DNA of 64,000 nucleotides from assembly GCF_002157465.1 (NCBI RefSeq), contig NZ_NHOC01000007.1, positions 62,001 through 126,000 of the forward strand, read 5' to 3'. The notes under the pieces were generated by a model. That model was not told the origin of the DNA and ran no database searches. It worked only from the letters and a program-made list of their open reading frames with translations. The stretch comes from Butyricicoccus porcorum. GTDB taxonomy: Bacteria > Bacillota > Clostridia > Oscillospirales > Butyricicoccaceae. Below, piece after piece: positions 52,960 to 61,724 of the stretch. Numbering within the stretch: position 1 is the first letter of the stretch; the number at the start of each line of letters is the position of its first letter. A program made the translations under genes and the position numbers.

Positions 52960-53748
52960 ATGGCATTGAGAAAATGCGCATGCATTGACACCCTGTATAC
53001 TGAGCTGCCGTGGCTGGAACGCTTCCAGGCGGCAAAAGATGACGGCTTTGAAGCCGTAGAGTTCTGGGACTGGCGCATTCGTGATCTGGATGCGACCCGC
53101 GAAGCGGCGGAAAAGGCTGGCATTGCGATTTCCGGTTTCAACGGCGACGCAGATTACTCGCTCGTCGATCCGACGCACAAGGAAAAGTACATTGATTATT
53201 TGAAACAGTCGATTGCGGCGGCAAAGAAGGTCGGCGCTTCCAGCGTGACCATTCATTCCAACGCACTGGGCGACGGCGGCATTGTCGTTGACCACTATGA
53301 CAACCTGTCACACACTGTCAAGCTGTGTTCGATGTACGACATGCTGCTGGAATGTGCCAAAATTGCAGAGGAAGAGGAAATGAACCTCAATCTGGAAGCA
53401 CTGAACATCACAACCGACCATGTCGGCAATTTCCTCGAAACCACCCAGATGGGTGCAGAAATCTGCCGCCTGATTGGTTCCCCGCGCCTCAAGCTGTTGT
53501 ACGATGTCTATCACATGCAGATCAACGAAGGCTGTATCTGTGACACCATCAGCAAGTACAGCGATCAGTTTGGCCACATTCATGTGGCAGATGCGCCGGG
53601 CCGCCACGAGCCGGGCACGGGCGAGATCAACTATACCAAGGTGATCCGTCATCTGGAGGCCTGCGGTTATACCGGCCGCGTCGGCTATGAGCTGTTCCCG
53701 TCCACCGACACAAAGACCGCTGTTAAGGCAATCATGGAGAACTGCTGA
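52960..53748 (+). CDS. Hydroxypyruvate isomerase-like TIM-barrel protein
   Basis: A 262-residue xylose-isomerase-like TIM barrel (AP_endonuc_2 family) closest to the hydroxypyruvate isomerase group. Metal-binding positions typical of the fold appear in LNLEALNITTDH (Glu), LLYDVYHMQINEG (Asp/His), HIHVADAPGRHEPGTGEINY (His) and VGYELFPSTDT (Glu). It follows iolG by one base, so it may isomerise or epimerise the keto product. Inosose isomerase and 3-keto-sugar-processing enzymes share this fold, so the reaction is uncertain. Confidence 0.85.
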   Translation: MALRKCACIDTLYTELPWLERFQAAKDDGFEAVEFWDWRIRDLDATREAAEKAGIAISGFNGDADYSLVDPTHKEKYIDYLKQSIAAAKKVGASSVTIHSNALGDGGIVVDHYDNLSHTVKLCSMYDMLLECAKIAEEEEMNLNLEALNITTDHVGNFLETTQMGAEICRLIGSPRLKLLYDVYHMQINEGCICDTISKYSDQFGHIHVADAPGRHEPGTGEINYTKVIRHLEACGYTGRVGYELFPSTDTKTAVKAIMENC

Positions 53749-54052
53749 GCCGGGCATTTTGCCTGTAATTTGGGAACGAACTGCCATACATGGCAGTTCG
53801 TATAGAGTTTATAGTTTTTCTCAAAACATCTTCAACTCACGTGAAAGAGGAAACGCTCCTTTCGAACCCCGGCGCAGGATTCCGGGACGGCGGCTATTGG
53901 GAGGCCGCTGTCCCAATGGGATCTTTCACAGCAGGGAAGGGAAGAAGAAATGAGAAACAGTTAAAGCATCATTCCTTTACAAATAGAAAAAGCGGGTTTG
54001 AGTCCCGCATTGCGAATCAAAAGAAGAGAATAGAAAGAGAGGGTATAGAGAT
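53749..54052. other. Intercistronic region with two hairpins
   Basis: CGAACTGCCATA palindrome (53777-53800) and a GC-rich stem GGGACGGCGGC/GCCGCTGTCCC (53884-53894, 53904-53914) lie between the TIM-barrel and symporter genes. Neither has a T tract; they may stabilise or process the transcript. No gene is seen. Confidence 0.5.
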
Positions 54053-55564
54053 ATGCTTTGGACACTGATTACCTTTATCGGCTTTACGATTCTGGTTGCG
54101 GTCATCTCGTATGTCAAGACGAAGGGTGACGACCAGACGACAGCCGACGGTTATTTCCTCGCAGGACGCGGCCTGCCGGGCTTCGTCATTGCAGGATCCC
54201 TGCTGCTGACCAACCTGTCCGCAGAACAGTTGGTCGGAACCAACGGACAGACCTGGGCAGTTGGCATGAGCCCGATGGCATTTGAGGTTCTGGCTGCTAC
54301 TGCACTGATTGTACTGGCACTTTGGGCGGCACCACGCTATCTGAAGAGCGGTATTACCACCATTCCACAGCTGATCGGCCTGCGCTTCGACCGCAGCACC
54401 AAGCTCTGGTTCTGCATCGCATACATCATCCTGTACCTGGTTGTACAGATTCCGGTTATCCTGTATTCCGGTTCCCTGGTCTTTGAGAATATTTTCGGCG
54501 TTTCGCAGCTGCTGCACATCACCAAGTTCCAGTCCATCGTTGTTCTGTGTATCTTAATCAGCGTTGTCGGTTCGATTTATGCGATTTTCGGCGGCCTGAA
54601 GGCAGTTGCCGTTTCCGATACCGTCAACGGTATCGGCCTGCTGATCGGCGGCCTGATGATTCCGTTCTTTGCACTGCATGTGCTGGGCAATGCCACCGGT
54701 TCGGAAGGCCTTGCCATTGTCGATGGCTTCAAATATCTGGTTCAGAACTATCCGGAGAAGCTGAATTCCATCGCCCCGGCTGATTCCCTGCCGCCGGCAG
54801 TTCCGTGGCCGACCGTATTCACCGGCCTTGTATTTCTTGGCCTCCAGTCCTGGTGCACGCACCAGTCGTTCATTCAGCGCGTACTCGCTGCTGAAAATCT
54901 GAAGGAAGCACAGAAGGGCGCACTGTACTGTGCATTCCTGAAAATCCTGGGCTTTATGTTCCTCGCACTGCCGGGTGTCATTGCATACGCGCTGTTCGAG
55001 GTACAGGGCAATCAGGTTACCATGATGGATGACGCATATCCGCAGCTGGTTACGCAGGTCATCCCGGCGCCGCTGATGGGCTTCTTTGCAGCCGTTATGT
55101 TCGGCGCGATTCTGTCCTCGTTTAATTCCGTTCTGAACTCGGTTAACACCATGTTCACGATGGATATCTATAAGGAATTTATCAACACAAACGCTTCGGA
55201 AGAAAAGCTGGTCAAGGTTGGCAAGAATGTCGGCATCGTCTTTGCGGTTGCTACCACCATTGTCGGCCCGATGGTTTACTTCTTCCCGGCAGGTCTGAAG
55301 ACCTTCCTCGATTCGTTTGTCATGCTGATCGGCCTTCCGGTTCTGTCGGCAGTATTCGGCGGTTTCTTCTTCAAGTATCTGCCGAAATATGTGGCGAAGG
55401 TTATCATGGTATTCCACATTGCCGTTTATGGCATTTTCATGATTACAATGAGCAGCGATCTGCATTATCTGTATGCAGTTGCCGTTCTGTGGCCGATTGA
55501 GCTGATTATGATGGCAATCATGAACAGCCGCAACAAGGCAAAGAATCCGCAGCTGAAGGCCTAG
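54053..55564 (+). CDS. Sodium:solute symporter (SSS family), stop codon before the last helix
   Basis: A 503-residue transporter of the SSS family (SglT/YidK-like), using a Na+ gradient to import sugars or cyclitols. Family text: DYFLAGR-like DGYFLAGRGLPGFVIAGSLL, NLSAEQLVGTNGQTWAVGM, IYAIFGGLKAVAVSD and GAILSSFNSVLNSVNTMF. About 13 helices are present. A TAG at 55562-55564 ends the frame after NPQLKA, yet the same frame continues with a readable final helix to 55690, as relatives have. RBS-like GAGAGGGTATAGAG precedes the start. It is probably part of the sugar regulon with iolG. Confidence 0.9.
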   Translation: MLWTLITFIGFTILVAVISYVKTKGDDQTTADGYFLAGRGLPGFVIAGSLLLTNLSAEQLVGTNGQTWAVGMSPMAFEVLAATALIVLALWAAPRYLKSGITTIPQLIGLRFDRSTKLWFCIAYIILYLVVQIPVILYSGSLVFENIFGVSQLLHITKFQSIVVLCILISVVGSIYAIFGGLKAVAVSDTVNGIGLLIGGLMIPFFALHVLGNATGSEGLAIVDGFKYLVQNYPEKLNSIAPADSLPPAVPWPTVFTGLVFLGLQSWCTHQSFIQRVLAAENLKEAQKGALYCAFLKILGFMFLALPGVIAYALFEVQGNQVTMMDDAYPQLVTQVIPAPLMGFFAAVMFGAILSSFNSVLNSVNTMFTMDIYKEFINTNASEEKLVKVGKNVGIVFAVATTIVGPMVYFFPAGLKTFLDSFVMLIGLPVLSAVFGGFFFKYLPKYVAKVIMVFHIAVYGIFMITMSSDLHYLYAVAVLWPIELIMMAIMNSRNKAKNPQLKA

Positions 55565-55690
55565 GAGCAGGAGGATGTCAAGGCAGTTGACCTGACACCG
55601 TGGAAGTACCGCAAGATTGTCAGCGTAATTGTTCTGATCTGCGTCATTGCGGTTTACATCGCATTCTCCCCGCTCGGAATTGGCGCATAA
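55565..55690 (+). pseudogene. In-frame continuation of the symporter: linker and last membrane helix
   Basis: Directly after the TAG the frame reads EQEDVKAVDLTPWKYRKI, then IVLICVIAVYIAFSPLGIGA and TAA. DLTPWKY plus a terminal helix is the normal C-terminus of this symporter subfamily. Either a sense codon (GAG, CAG or AAG) mutated to TAG, or the stop is read through. There is no ribosome site for separate translation. Confidence 0.72.
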
Positions 55691-55736
55691 AACAGCTATC
55701 TACTTTTTGCACTTTTGTGTTTTCTCTCAACTTGTC

Positions 55737-55771
55737 GGAAACAGAGCCTTATGCCATGGGGCTCTGTTTCC
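55737..55771. terminator. Terminator-type hairpin between convergent genes
   Basis: GGAAACAGAGCC (55737-55748) pairs perfectly with GGCTCTGTTTCC (55760-55771). A second hairpin ATCCCCTT/AAGGGGAT (55798-55805, 55821-55828) precedes a minus-strand T tract (A-run at 55783-55788), suiting the AraC gene. Confidence 0.65.
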
Positions 55772-55856
55772 CATTTTACGGAAAAAAGAGAACAATAATC
55801 CCCTTCCGCACCGGATGCGAAAGGGGATATTTGCTGTTTGGACGAAAAAGCAGACA

Positions 55857-57140
55857 TCAGTGAAAATCGGAGGAATCCGGGTTCCCGGCGGAAGGGGAAG
55901 CCATCTCCTGATATTGCTCGAAGGAATTGGTGTTGTTGCGATATGCCTTCGGCGTTGTACCTGTGATGCGCTTGAACAGGCGGCTGAAATAGTAGACATC
56001 CGGAATGCCGCATTTCAAGGCGACCGATTTGATGGGCATTTCCGTGCTGATAAGCAGCTTTTGAGCGTGTGAAATGCGCCGATGGTTGACAAAATCTGTC
56101 AGAGACATGCCCATTTCCTTTTTGAACAGTGTAGAAAGATAGCTCGCATTGACCGACAGACGCTCGGAAAGTGCCTTCAGACTGAGGTCGGCGCACAGCT
56201 CGGTGTCCACATAGGTGATAATTTTTTGTGTCAACAGGGAATAATCCTTCAGGTTGTGCTTGCGAACGAGCAGGCAATAGGAGCGGATCATCTTTGAGCG
56301 AAAGCTCCGGCACTGTTCGATGCTGGAAAGCTGCTCGATCAGCTGGATGTTTCGATTGGATACCGAATCGATGTGGATGGGATGCACGCCCGCCTGTTCT
56401 ACTGTTTTTCGCAGCAGAGTGTTGAGCGTAATCATATAGTCCTTGCTGTCACGCAGTTCGTTGGCTAAGCGCTGGGGAATTACATGTGCGGTCCAGCGCG
56501 CACAGGATGCAAGAGCTTTGCTTTCATTTCCGTTGGCGACAGCATTGAGCGTCGCATTTTCCAGCTCATACCGCTCTTCAATCATCTGGATGCTCAGAAA
56601 CGGCTTGTCCGGAACACGGTAATAGTACTCATAGCTTTGAAACAGCTCTTTCATGGAGCCGAAATCCGAATAAATCGCCTCATAGTTGTTTTCTCCAAAC
56701 AACTGATTGCCGAGTATCGTAAATACACTCAGGTACAGGGTTTGCGCGGGGATGAATACCACGCGGTAATAGTAATCCCGAATCTGGTCGCGCAGTTCTT
56801 CCGGCACATTCAGCTTGTCGCAGATTTGTGTCAGTCGTGCGGCGCGGATCTCTTCGAACAGAACCGGACCGCACACAAGCATTTCATCGCTGTCCGGCAG
56901 CCGGATCAGTGTATAGTTGCACTGAAAGTCATCGGTGGTGTGATAGATTTTGTTCTTCTGGAGCGTAGCGAGCCAGTGGTTCAACTCATCCGTAGAGGAG
57001 GAAACATCTGAATGCAGAATGCTTTCACGAAGTCCCATGTCGAGCCATGTCAGGTTGTCACAAGGTGGTTGAATAAAACGAACCGGAATGTGGTTGATTT
57101 TTAAAAACTGGTATACAAAATCGATTGAAGTGTTTTTCAT
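55857..57140 (-). CDS. AraC-family transcriptional regulator (divergent from uidA)
   Basis: A 427-residue regulator with a long N-terminal sensor domain of unknown ligand (about 1-320) and a C-terminal AraC double HTH (about 325-410: LSLKALSERLSVNASYLSTL, FKKEMGMSLTDFVNHRRISH, VALKCGIPDVYYFSRLFKRI, TTPKAYRNN). This architecture occurs in Clostridia next to glycoside-utilisation operons. It is transcribed away from the beta-glucuronidase operon, with a 383-bp AT-rich control region between them, so it probably activates that operon in response to a glycoside or sugar. Confidence 0.92.
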   Translation of the reverse strand: MKNTSIDFVYQFLKINHIPVRFIQPPCDNLTWLDMGLRESILHSDVSSSTDELNHWLATLQKNKIYHTTDDFQCNYTLIRLPDSDEMLVCGPVLFEEIRAARLTQICDKLNVPEELRDQIRDYYYRVVFIPAQTLYLSVFTILGNQLFGENNYEAIYSDFGSMKELFQSYEYYYRVPDKPFLSIQMIEERYELENATLNAVANGNESKALASCARWTAHVIPQRLANELRDSKDYMITLNTLLRKTVEQAGVHPIHIDSVSNRNIQLIEQLSSIEQCRSFRSKMIRSYCLLVRKHNLKDYSLLTQKIITYVDTELCADLSLKALSERLSVNASYLSTLFKKEMGMSLTDFVNHRRISHAQKLLISTEMPIKSVALKCGIPDVYYFSRLFKRITGTTPKAYRNNTNSFEQYQEMASPSAGNPDSSDFH

Positions 57141-57523
57141 GCCCTATCCTCTCCCAAGCGGCGCAAAATCCTCTGACGTGCTGTCCTGACAATATCATAC
57201 GGACTGTTTTTTGCCGATGGACTGCTTTTGGATTTCTTTGTACAAAATTTAGGTTGATTGTATTTCATCCAAAAAACAGACAAAAACAGCTGAAAATTCT
57301 GCATAGCAAATCGTCGAGATTGACAATATAATAACATTAACAAAAAACAGGAAAATGCAAATGAAATTGTGCAGAAAGTCAGTCATACTTCGTGCGTTTT
57401 ACAGTTAAAATGTGTATTGATGAGTAAAAATTGTTAATTTATACAAAAAATATTGCCGGATTTAGAGTGATAACGCATAAAATGTTTTTAAAAAAACACA
57501 AATGTCAAGGAAGGTGATAAAAA
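57141..57523. promoter_or_regulatory. Divergent control region of araC-type regulator and uidA operon
   Basis: This AT-rich 383-bp region holds a plus-strand promoter TTGATG (57417-57422), 17-bp spacer, TATACA (57440-57445), about 80 bp before uidA, and a TTGACA next to ATATAAT near 57318. GGAAGGTGATAAAA is the uidA ribosome site. No gene is present. Confidence 0.62.
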
Positions 57524-59344
57524 ATGTTAAAATATTCGATGTTGTATCCGGAAAATACATGTTCCAGACGTTCTGTCAACCTGAGTGGTATGTGGAGGTT
57601 CCAGACAGACCCACAGTCATGCGGCGTGGAGCAGGGCTGGAATGACGGCCTCCCGGCGCCCGACATGATTCCGGTACCGGCGAGCTTTGCAGATTTTTAC
57701 ACTGACAAAGAAACACGCGAATTTTGCGGTGATTTCTGGTATGAAACCGATGTCTTTGTGCCGGATGAATGGAAGGGCAGAGAGATCGATCTCCGTTTCG
57801 GCAGTGTAACTCACCGTGCGACGGTTTACTTTAACGGCGTTGAGATTGCGACGCATGAGGGCGGTTTTCTTCCATTCTGCGTTAGAATCACAGAGATCGC
57901 GCGTTATGGCGCAAACAACCGGCTTGTCGTTCTCGGCAACAATGAACTGAGCGAAACCACACTCCCGTGCGGTTCGGTTTCCACCCTGCCAAGTGGGCGC
58001 AAAATCGCAAAGCCGTATTTTGATTTTTATAATTACGCAGGCATTCACCGTCCGGTCTGGCTGATTGCGACACCGAAGGAATACATCTTTGATTTCTCCG
58101 TATCCCATGCCATCAGCGGCTCCGACGCAGTGGTCAGCTATCACACCGTCACGACGGGCGACAACGAGGTTACAATCGAAGTAAAGGACGAGGCGGGAAA
58201 CACCGTTGCTATGGCAAAAGGCAAGGACGGGGAGATCGATATCCCGAATGTCCACCTGTGGAAGGTGCGCGATGCGTATCTGTATCAGTTTATCATCCGC
58301 ATTGTCGACGGAGAAACCGTTGTCGATGAATATACCGAGCATATTGGTATCCGGACTGTTGTAATTCAGAACAATAATATTCTCATCAATGGCGAGCCGG
58401 TGTATCTGAAGGGCTTTGGCAAGCATGAGGACAGCGACATCGTTGGCCGCGGCTTCAACATGGGCGTGATGAAACGGGATTTCGAGCTCATGAAATGGAT
58501 CGGTGCCAATTGTTTCCGCACCAGCCATTATCCGTACAGCGAGGAAATCTATCAGTTGGCAGACCGCGAGGGCTTCCTGGTGATCGACGAGGTTCCGGCA
58601 GTCGGCATGTTCCCGAGCCTGATGAACTTCACCGATGCGTCCAGCGGCAAACAGACTGCATTCTTTGCGCAGGAGACCGCACCGGAGCTGCAAAAAAATC
58701 ATCTGCTTCAGGTAGAGGAAATGATTGCCCGCGACAAAAATCATGCCTGTGTATTCGCATGGAGCCTGCTCAATGAGCCGGACACGCTGGACGAATCATC
58801 TACCGTTTATTTTGAGAAAATTTTTGACCGCTGCCGTGAGCTTGATCCGCAGAAACGTCCAAGAACCTTCGCATTGCTGATGAATAGCACGCCGGATAAA
58901 TGCAAATGCTGGCAGTTATCAGACTTTATTTCGCTCAACCGCTATTTTGGTTGGTATGTTCTGGGCGGCGCGGATATTGAGAGCGCGGAGATCGCATTCC
59001 GCAAGGAAATGGATGCATGGGCACAACTGGTCGGGGATCGCCCGATGATTTTCACCGAATATGGCGGCGATACCAATGGCCAGATGGACAAGCTCCCGAG
59101 CGTCATGTGGAGCCAGGAATACCAGATCGAGTGTCTGGATATGTGCCACCGTGTCTTTGACAGCTATCCGTTTGTCAAGGGCGAGCTGGTCTGGAACTTT
59201 GCAGATTTCCAGACGACAGAGGGTATTATGCGCATGGACGGCAACAAAAAGGGCATTTTTACCCGTCAGCGCCAGCCCAAGCGTGCGGCATTCACTTTCA
59301 AGCAGCGTTGGGAGAGCTTGCCGCTCGATTACAAGGCAAAGTGA
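57524..59344 (+). CDS. uidA: Beta-glucuronidase (GH2)
   Basis: A 606-residue GH2 enzyme that releases glucuronic acid from host or drug glucuronides. General acid Glu418 is in LLNEPDT, nucleophile Glu512 in FTEYGGDT, and the carboxylate-reading motifs of true glucuronidases are present: LNRYFGWY at 471-478 and the N-x-K motif GNKKGIF (Asn574, Lys576). An active-site loop of Loop-1-like length follows DEVPAVGMFPSL (residues 355-392). No signal peptide, so it is cytoplasmic and needs an importer, provided by the GPH transporter two genes on. First gene of the operon. Confidence 0.94.
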   Translation: MLKYSMLYPENTCSRRSVNLSGMWRFQTDPQSCGVEQGWNDGLPAPDMIPVPASFADFYTDKETREFCGDFWYETDVFVPDEWKGREIDLRFGSVTHRATVYFNGVEIATHEGGFLPFCVRITEIARYGANNRLVVLGNNELSETTLPCGSVSTLPSGRKIAKPYFDFYNYAGIHRPVWLIATPKEYIFDFSVSHAISGSDAVVSYHTVTTGDNEVTIEVKDEAGNTVAMAKGKDGEIDIPNVHLWKVRDAYLYQFIIRIVDGETVVDEYTEHIGIRTVVIQNNNILINGEPVYLKGFGKHEDSDIVGRGFNMGVMKRDFELMKWIGANCFRTSHYPYSEEIYQLADREGFLVIDEVPAVGMFPSLMNFTDASSGKQTAFFAQETAPELQKNHLLQVEEMIARDKNHACVFAWSLLNEPDTLDESSTVYFEKIFDRCRELDPQKRPRTFALLMNSTPDKCKCWQLSDFISLNRYFGWYVLGGADIESAEIAFRKEMDAWAQLVGDRPMIFTEYGGDTNGQMDKLPSVMWSQEYQIECLDMCHRVFDSYPFVKGELVWNFADFQTTEGIMRMDGNKKGIFTRQRQPKRAAFTFKQRWESLPLDYKAK

Positions 59345-59401
59345 AACACAGCATGGCTTTCATGCTGACAAACATACAGTAAGGAGATTAGGAGGAAAAC
59401 T

Positions 59402-61672
59402 ATGCGCAACATTATCAACATCAATGACGGCTGGCAGTTTATCCAGAAGGACGTTGGCCTTCCGGCATCCATGCCGACCGACTGGCAGTGCATTGATCTG
59501 CCGCATACGTGGAATGCTGTTGATGGGCATGACGGAAATGGCAGCTATGATCGCGGCACCTATTGGTATGCCAGAACCTTCGCAACCCCGAAGCAGCCGC
59601 TGGCAGGCGGTCGCGTATACGTGGAAATTCTGGCGGCAGGCCAGCAGGCTTCCGTATATGTCAACGGCGAGAAGGTTACCTATCATGAAGGCGGTTATTC
59701 CATCTTCCGTGCAGATGTCACTGACCTGTGCAAAAACGGCGAAGATAACCTGCTGGTTGTCGAGTGCAGCAATGTAAACAAGAGCAGCGTATATCCGCAG
59801 TCAGCTGACTTCACCTTCTACGGTGGCCTGTACCGCGGCGTCAACATCATCAGCGTACCGGAAACTCATTTCGATCTGGATTTTTGCGGCAGCAACGGTC
59901 TGCGCGTCACTCCGAAGCCGTGTGACTGTGGCGGTGCCTGCTTCGAGGTGAATTCCTGGGTCAAGAATGCAGATGAAAACTTCACCGTTCTGTACACCAT
60001 CACCGATGCAGACGGCAAGGAAGTGGGTTCCGCATCCCGCCCGGCAGACGCTACAAAGACGACAATTTATGTACCGGATGCGAAGCTGTGGGAGATTGAC
60101 AGTCCGTATCTGTATACAGTGACCGCAACCCTCCAGCGCCGCAATGAGGCATATGATGAGGTATCTGCTAAGGTCGGCGTCCGCAGCTTCTCCTGCGATC
60201 CGGACAAGGGCTTCATCATCAACGGCAAGGCAACTCCGCTGCGCGGTGTCAGCCGCCATCAGGATCAGCTCTACAAGGGCAATGCCCTGACCCGCGAGGA
60301 TCATTTTAAGGACGCGGAAATCATCAAGGAACTGGGTGCAAACACCATCCGTCTGGCACATTATCAGCATTCCCAGGATTTCTATGATGCATGCGATGAG
60401 CTGGGCTTCATCATCTGGGCAGAGATTCCGTTTATCAGCGTGATGAACAACGATCCGCAGGCACATCAGAACTGCATCAGCCAGATGAAAGAACTGATTG
60501 CACAGAACTACAACCATCCGTCCATCTGTTTCTGGGGTGTTTCCAATGAAATCCTCATCGGCGGCATTTCCGAGCAGCTGGTTGAAAACCACAAGGAGCT
60601 GAACGCACTGTGCAAGGAGATGGATCCGACTCGTCTGACCACCATTGCGCACGTTTCCATGACGCCGGTTGACAGCCCGATGCACGGCATCACCGATGTC
60701 GAGAGCTACAACCATTACTTCGGCTGGTATGGCGGAAAGATGGAGGACAACGGCCCGTGGTTCGATGACTTCCATAAAAAGCATCCGGAAATTTGCATCG
60801 GCGTTTCCGAGTACGGCTGTGAGGGCATTATCACCTACCATAGCTCCAACCCGATGTGCAAGGATTATTCCGAAGAGTATCAGGCTCTGTACCATGAGCA
60901 TATGGCAAAGGTGCTGGACGAGCGTCCGTATATCTGGTCGAGCCATGTCTGGAATATGTTCGACTTCGGCTGCGCAGCACGCGACGAAGGCGGCGTGGCA
61001 GGCAGAAACAACAAGGGCCTCGTCACAATGGATCGAAAGACCAAAAAGGACAGCTACTATATCTACAAAGCATACTGGAACAGCGAGCCGATGGTTCACC
61101 TGTGCGGCAGACGCTATGCACAGCGTGCAGGCGAGACCACCCAGATTCGTGTTTACTCCAACCAGTCCCCGGTTTCGCTGTATGTCAACGGCAAGCTGAT
61201 CGATGTCAAGGCAGCTGACAAGGTATTTGTATTTGACGGCGTTGCACTGGATGACGGCATGAACATCATTGTCGCTGAGGCATGCGGCGTAAAGGACACC
61301 ATGACGCTCGAGAAGGTCGAGACCGAACCGTCTATCTACGTTCTGCCGGAGTTCAACGAGAGACAGGAAGGCGTTGCCAACTGGTTCAAGCTGGCAGGCG
61401 ACCTCGACCTCAAGGCTCCGATGGAATTCCCGGAGGGCAAGTACAACGTTAAGTACACGATGGAAGAGCTTGCAGAGAGCGAAGAGGCACTGGCAGTTGT
61501 CGCTGAAGCGGTTAAGCTGGCAACCAACTTCAATCTTGTACCGGGCGAAGGCATGTGGGATATGATGAAGGCCATGTCGCCTGAGCGCATGATGGCGATG
61601 GCGGGCAATACCCTGCCGGAGGGCTTCCTCGAGAGCCTCAACGCCAAGCTGATTCAGATCTCTAAGGCATAA
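59402..61672 (+). CDS. GH2 family beta-galactosidase-like glycoside hydrolase
   Basis: A 756-residue cytoplasmic GH2 enzyme with sugar-binding, immunoglobulin-like and TIM-barrel domains in order. Acid Glu383 is in GVSNEILIGG and nucleophile Glu470 in GVSEYGCEG; GGLYRGVNI and RGVSRHQD are standard GH2 signatures. The barrel end NNKGLVTMDRKTKKDSYY is of beta-galactosidase type. A C-terminal extension (about 640-756) ends with a helical Met-rich segment (MWDMMKAMSPERMMAMAGNT). It may act on galactosides or on glucuronide-linked oligosaccharides with the first enzyme. RBS TTAGGAGGAAAACT. Confidence 0.88.
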   Translation: MRNIININDGWQFIQKDVGLPASMPTDWQCIDLPHTWNAVDGHDGNGSYDRGTYWYARTFATPKQPLAGGRVYVEILAAGQQASVYVNGEKVTYHEGGYSIFRADVTDLCKNGEDNLLVVECSNVNKSSVYPQSADFTFYGGLYRGVNIISVPETHFDLDFCGSNGLRVTPKPCDCGGACFEVNSWVKNADENFTVLYTITDADGKEVGSASRPADATKTTIYVPDAKLWEIDSPYLYTVTATLQRRNEAYDEVSAKVGVRSFSCDPDKGFIINGKATPLRGVSRHQDQLYKGNALTREDHFKDAEIIKELGANTIRLAHYQHSQDFYDACDELGFIIWAEIPFISVMNNDPQAHQNCISQMKELIAQNYNHPSICFWGVSNEILIGGISEQLVENHKELNALCKEMDPTRLTTIAHVSMTPVDSPMHGITDVESYNHYFGWYGGKMEDNGPWFDDFHKKHPEICIGVSEYGCEGIITYHSSNPMCKDYSEEYQALYHEHMAKVLDERPYIWSSHVWNMFDFGCAARDEGGVAGRNNKGLVTMDRKTKKDSYYIYKAYWNSEPMVHLCGRRYAQRAGETTQIRVYSNQSPVSLYVNGKLIDVKAADKVFVFDGVALDDGMNIIVAEACGVKDTMTLEKVETEPSIYVLPEFNERQEGVANWFKLAGDLDLKAPMEFPEGKYNVKYTMEELAESEEALAVVAEAVKLATNFNLVPGEGMWDMMKAMSPERMMAMAGNTLPEGFLESLNAKLIQISKA

Positions 61673-61724
61673 CAGTGCCTTAGAGATAGAGAGAATTGAT
61701 TTGAAAGAAAGAGAGGGAAAAATA

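Noticed and set aside
55562-55564. Pyrrolysine insertion at the symporter TAG
   Set aside because: No pylT or PylS gene or methylamine methyltransferase is in the window, and relatives are expected to have an ordinary residue.
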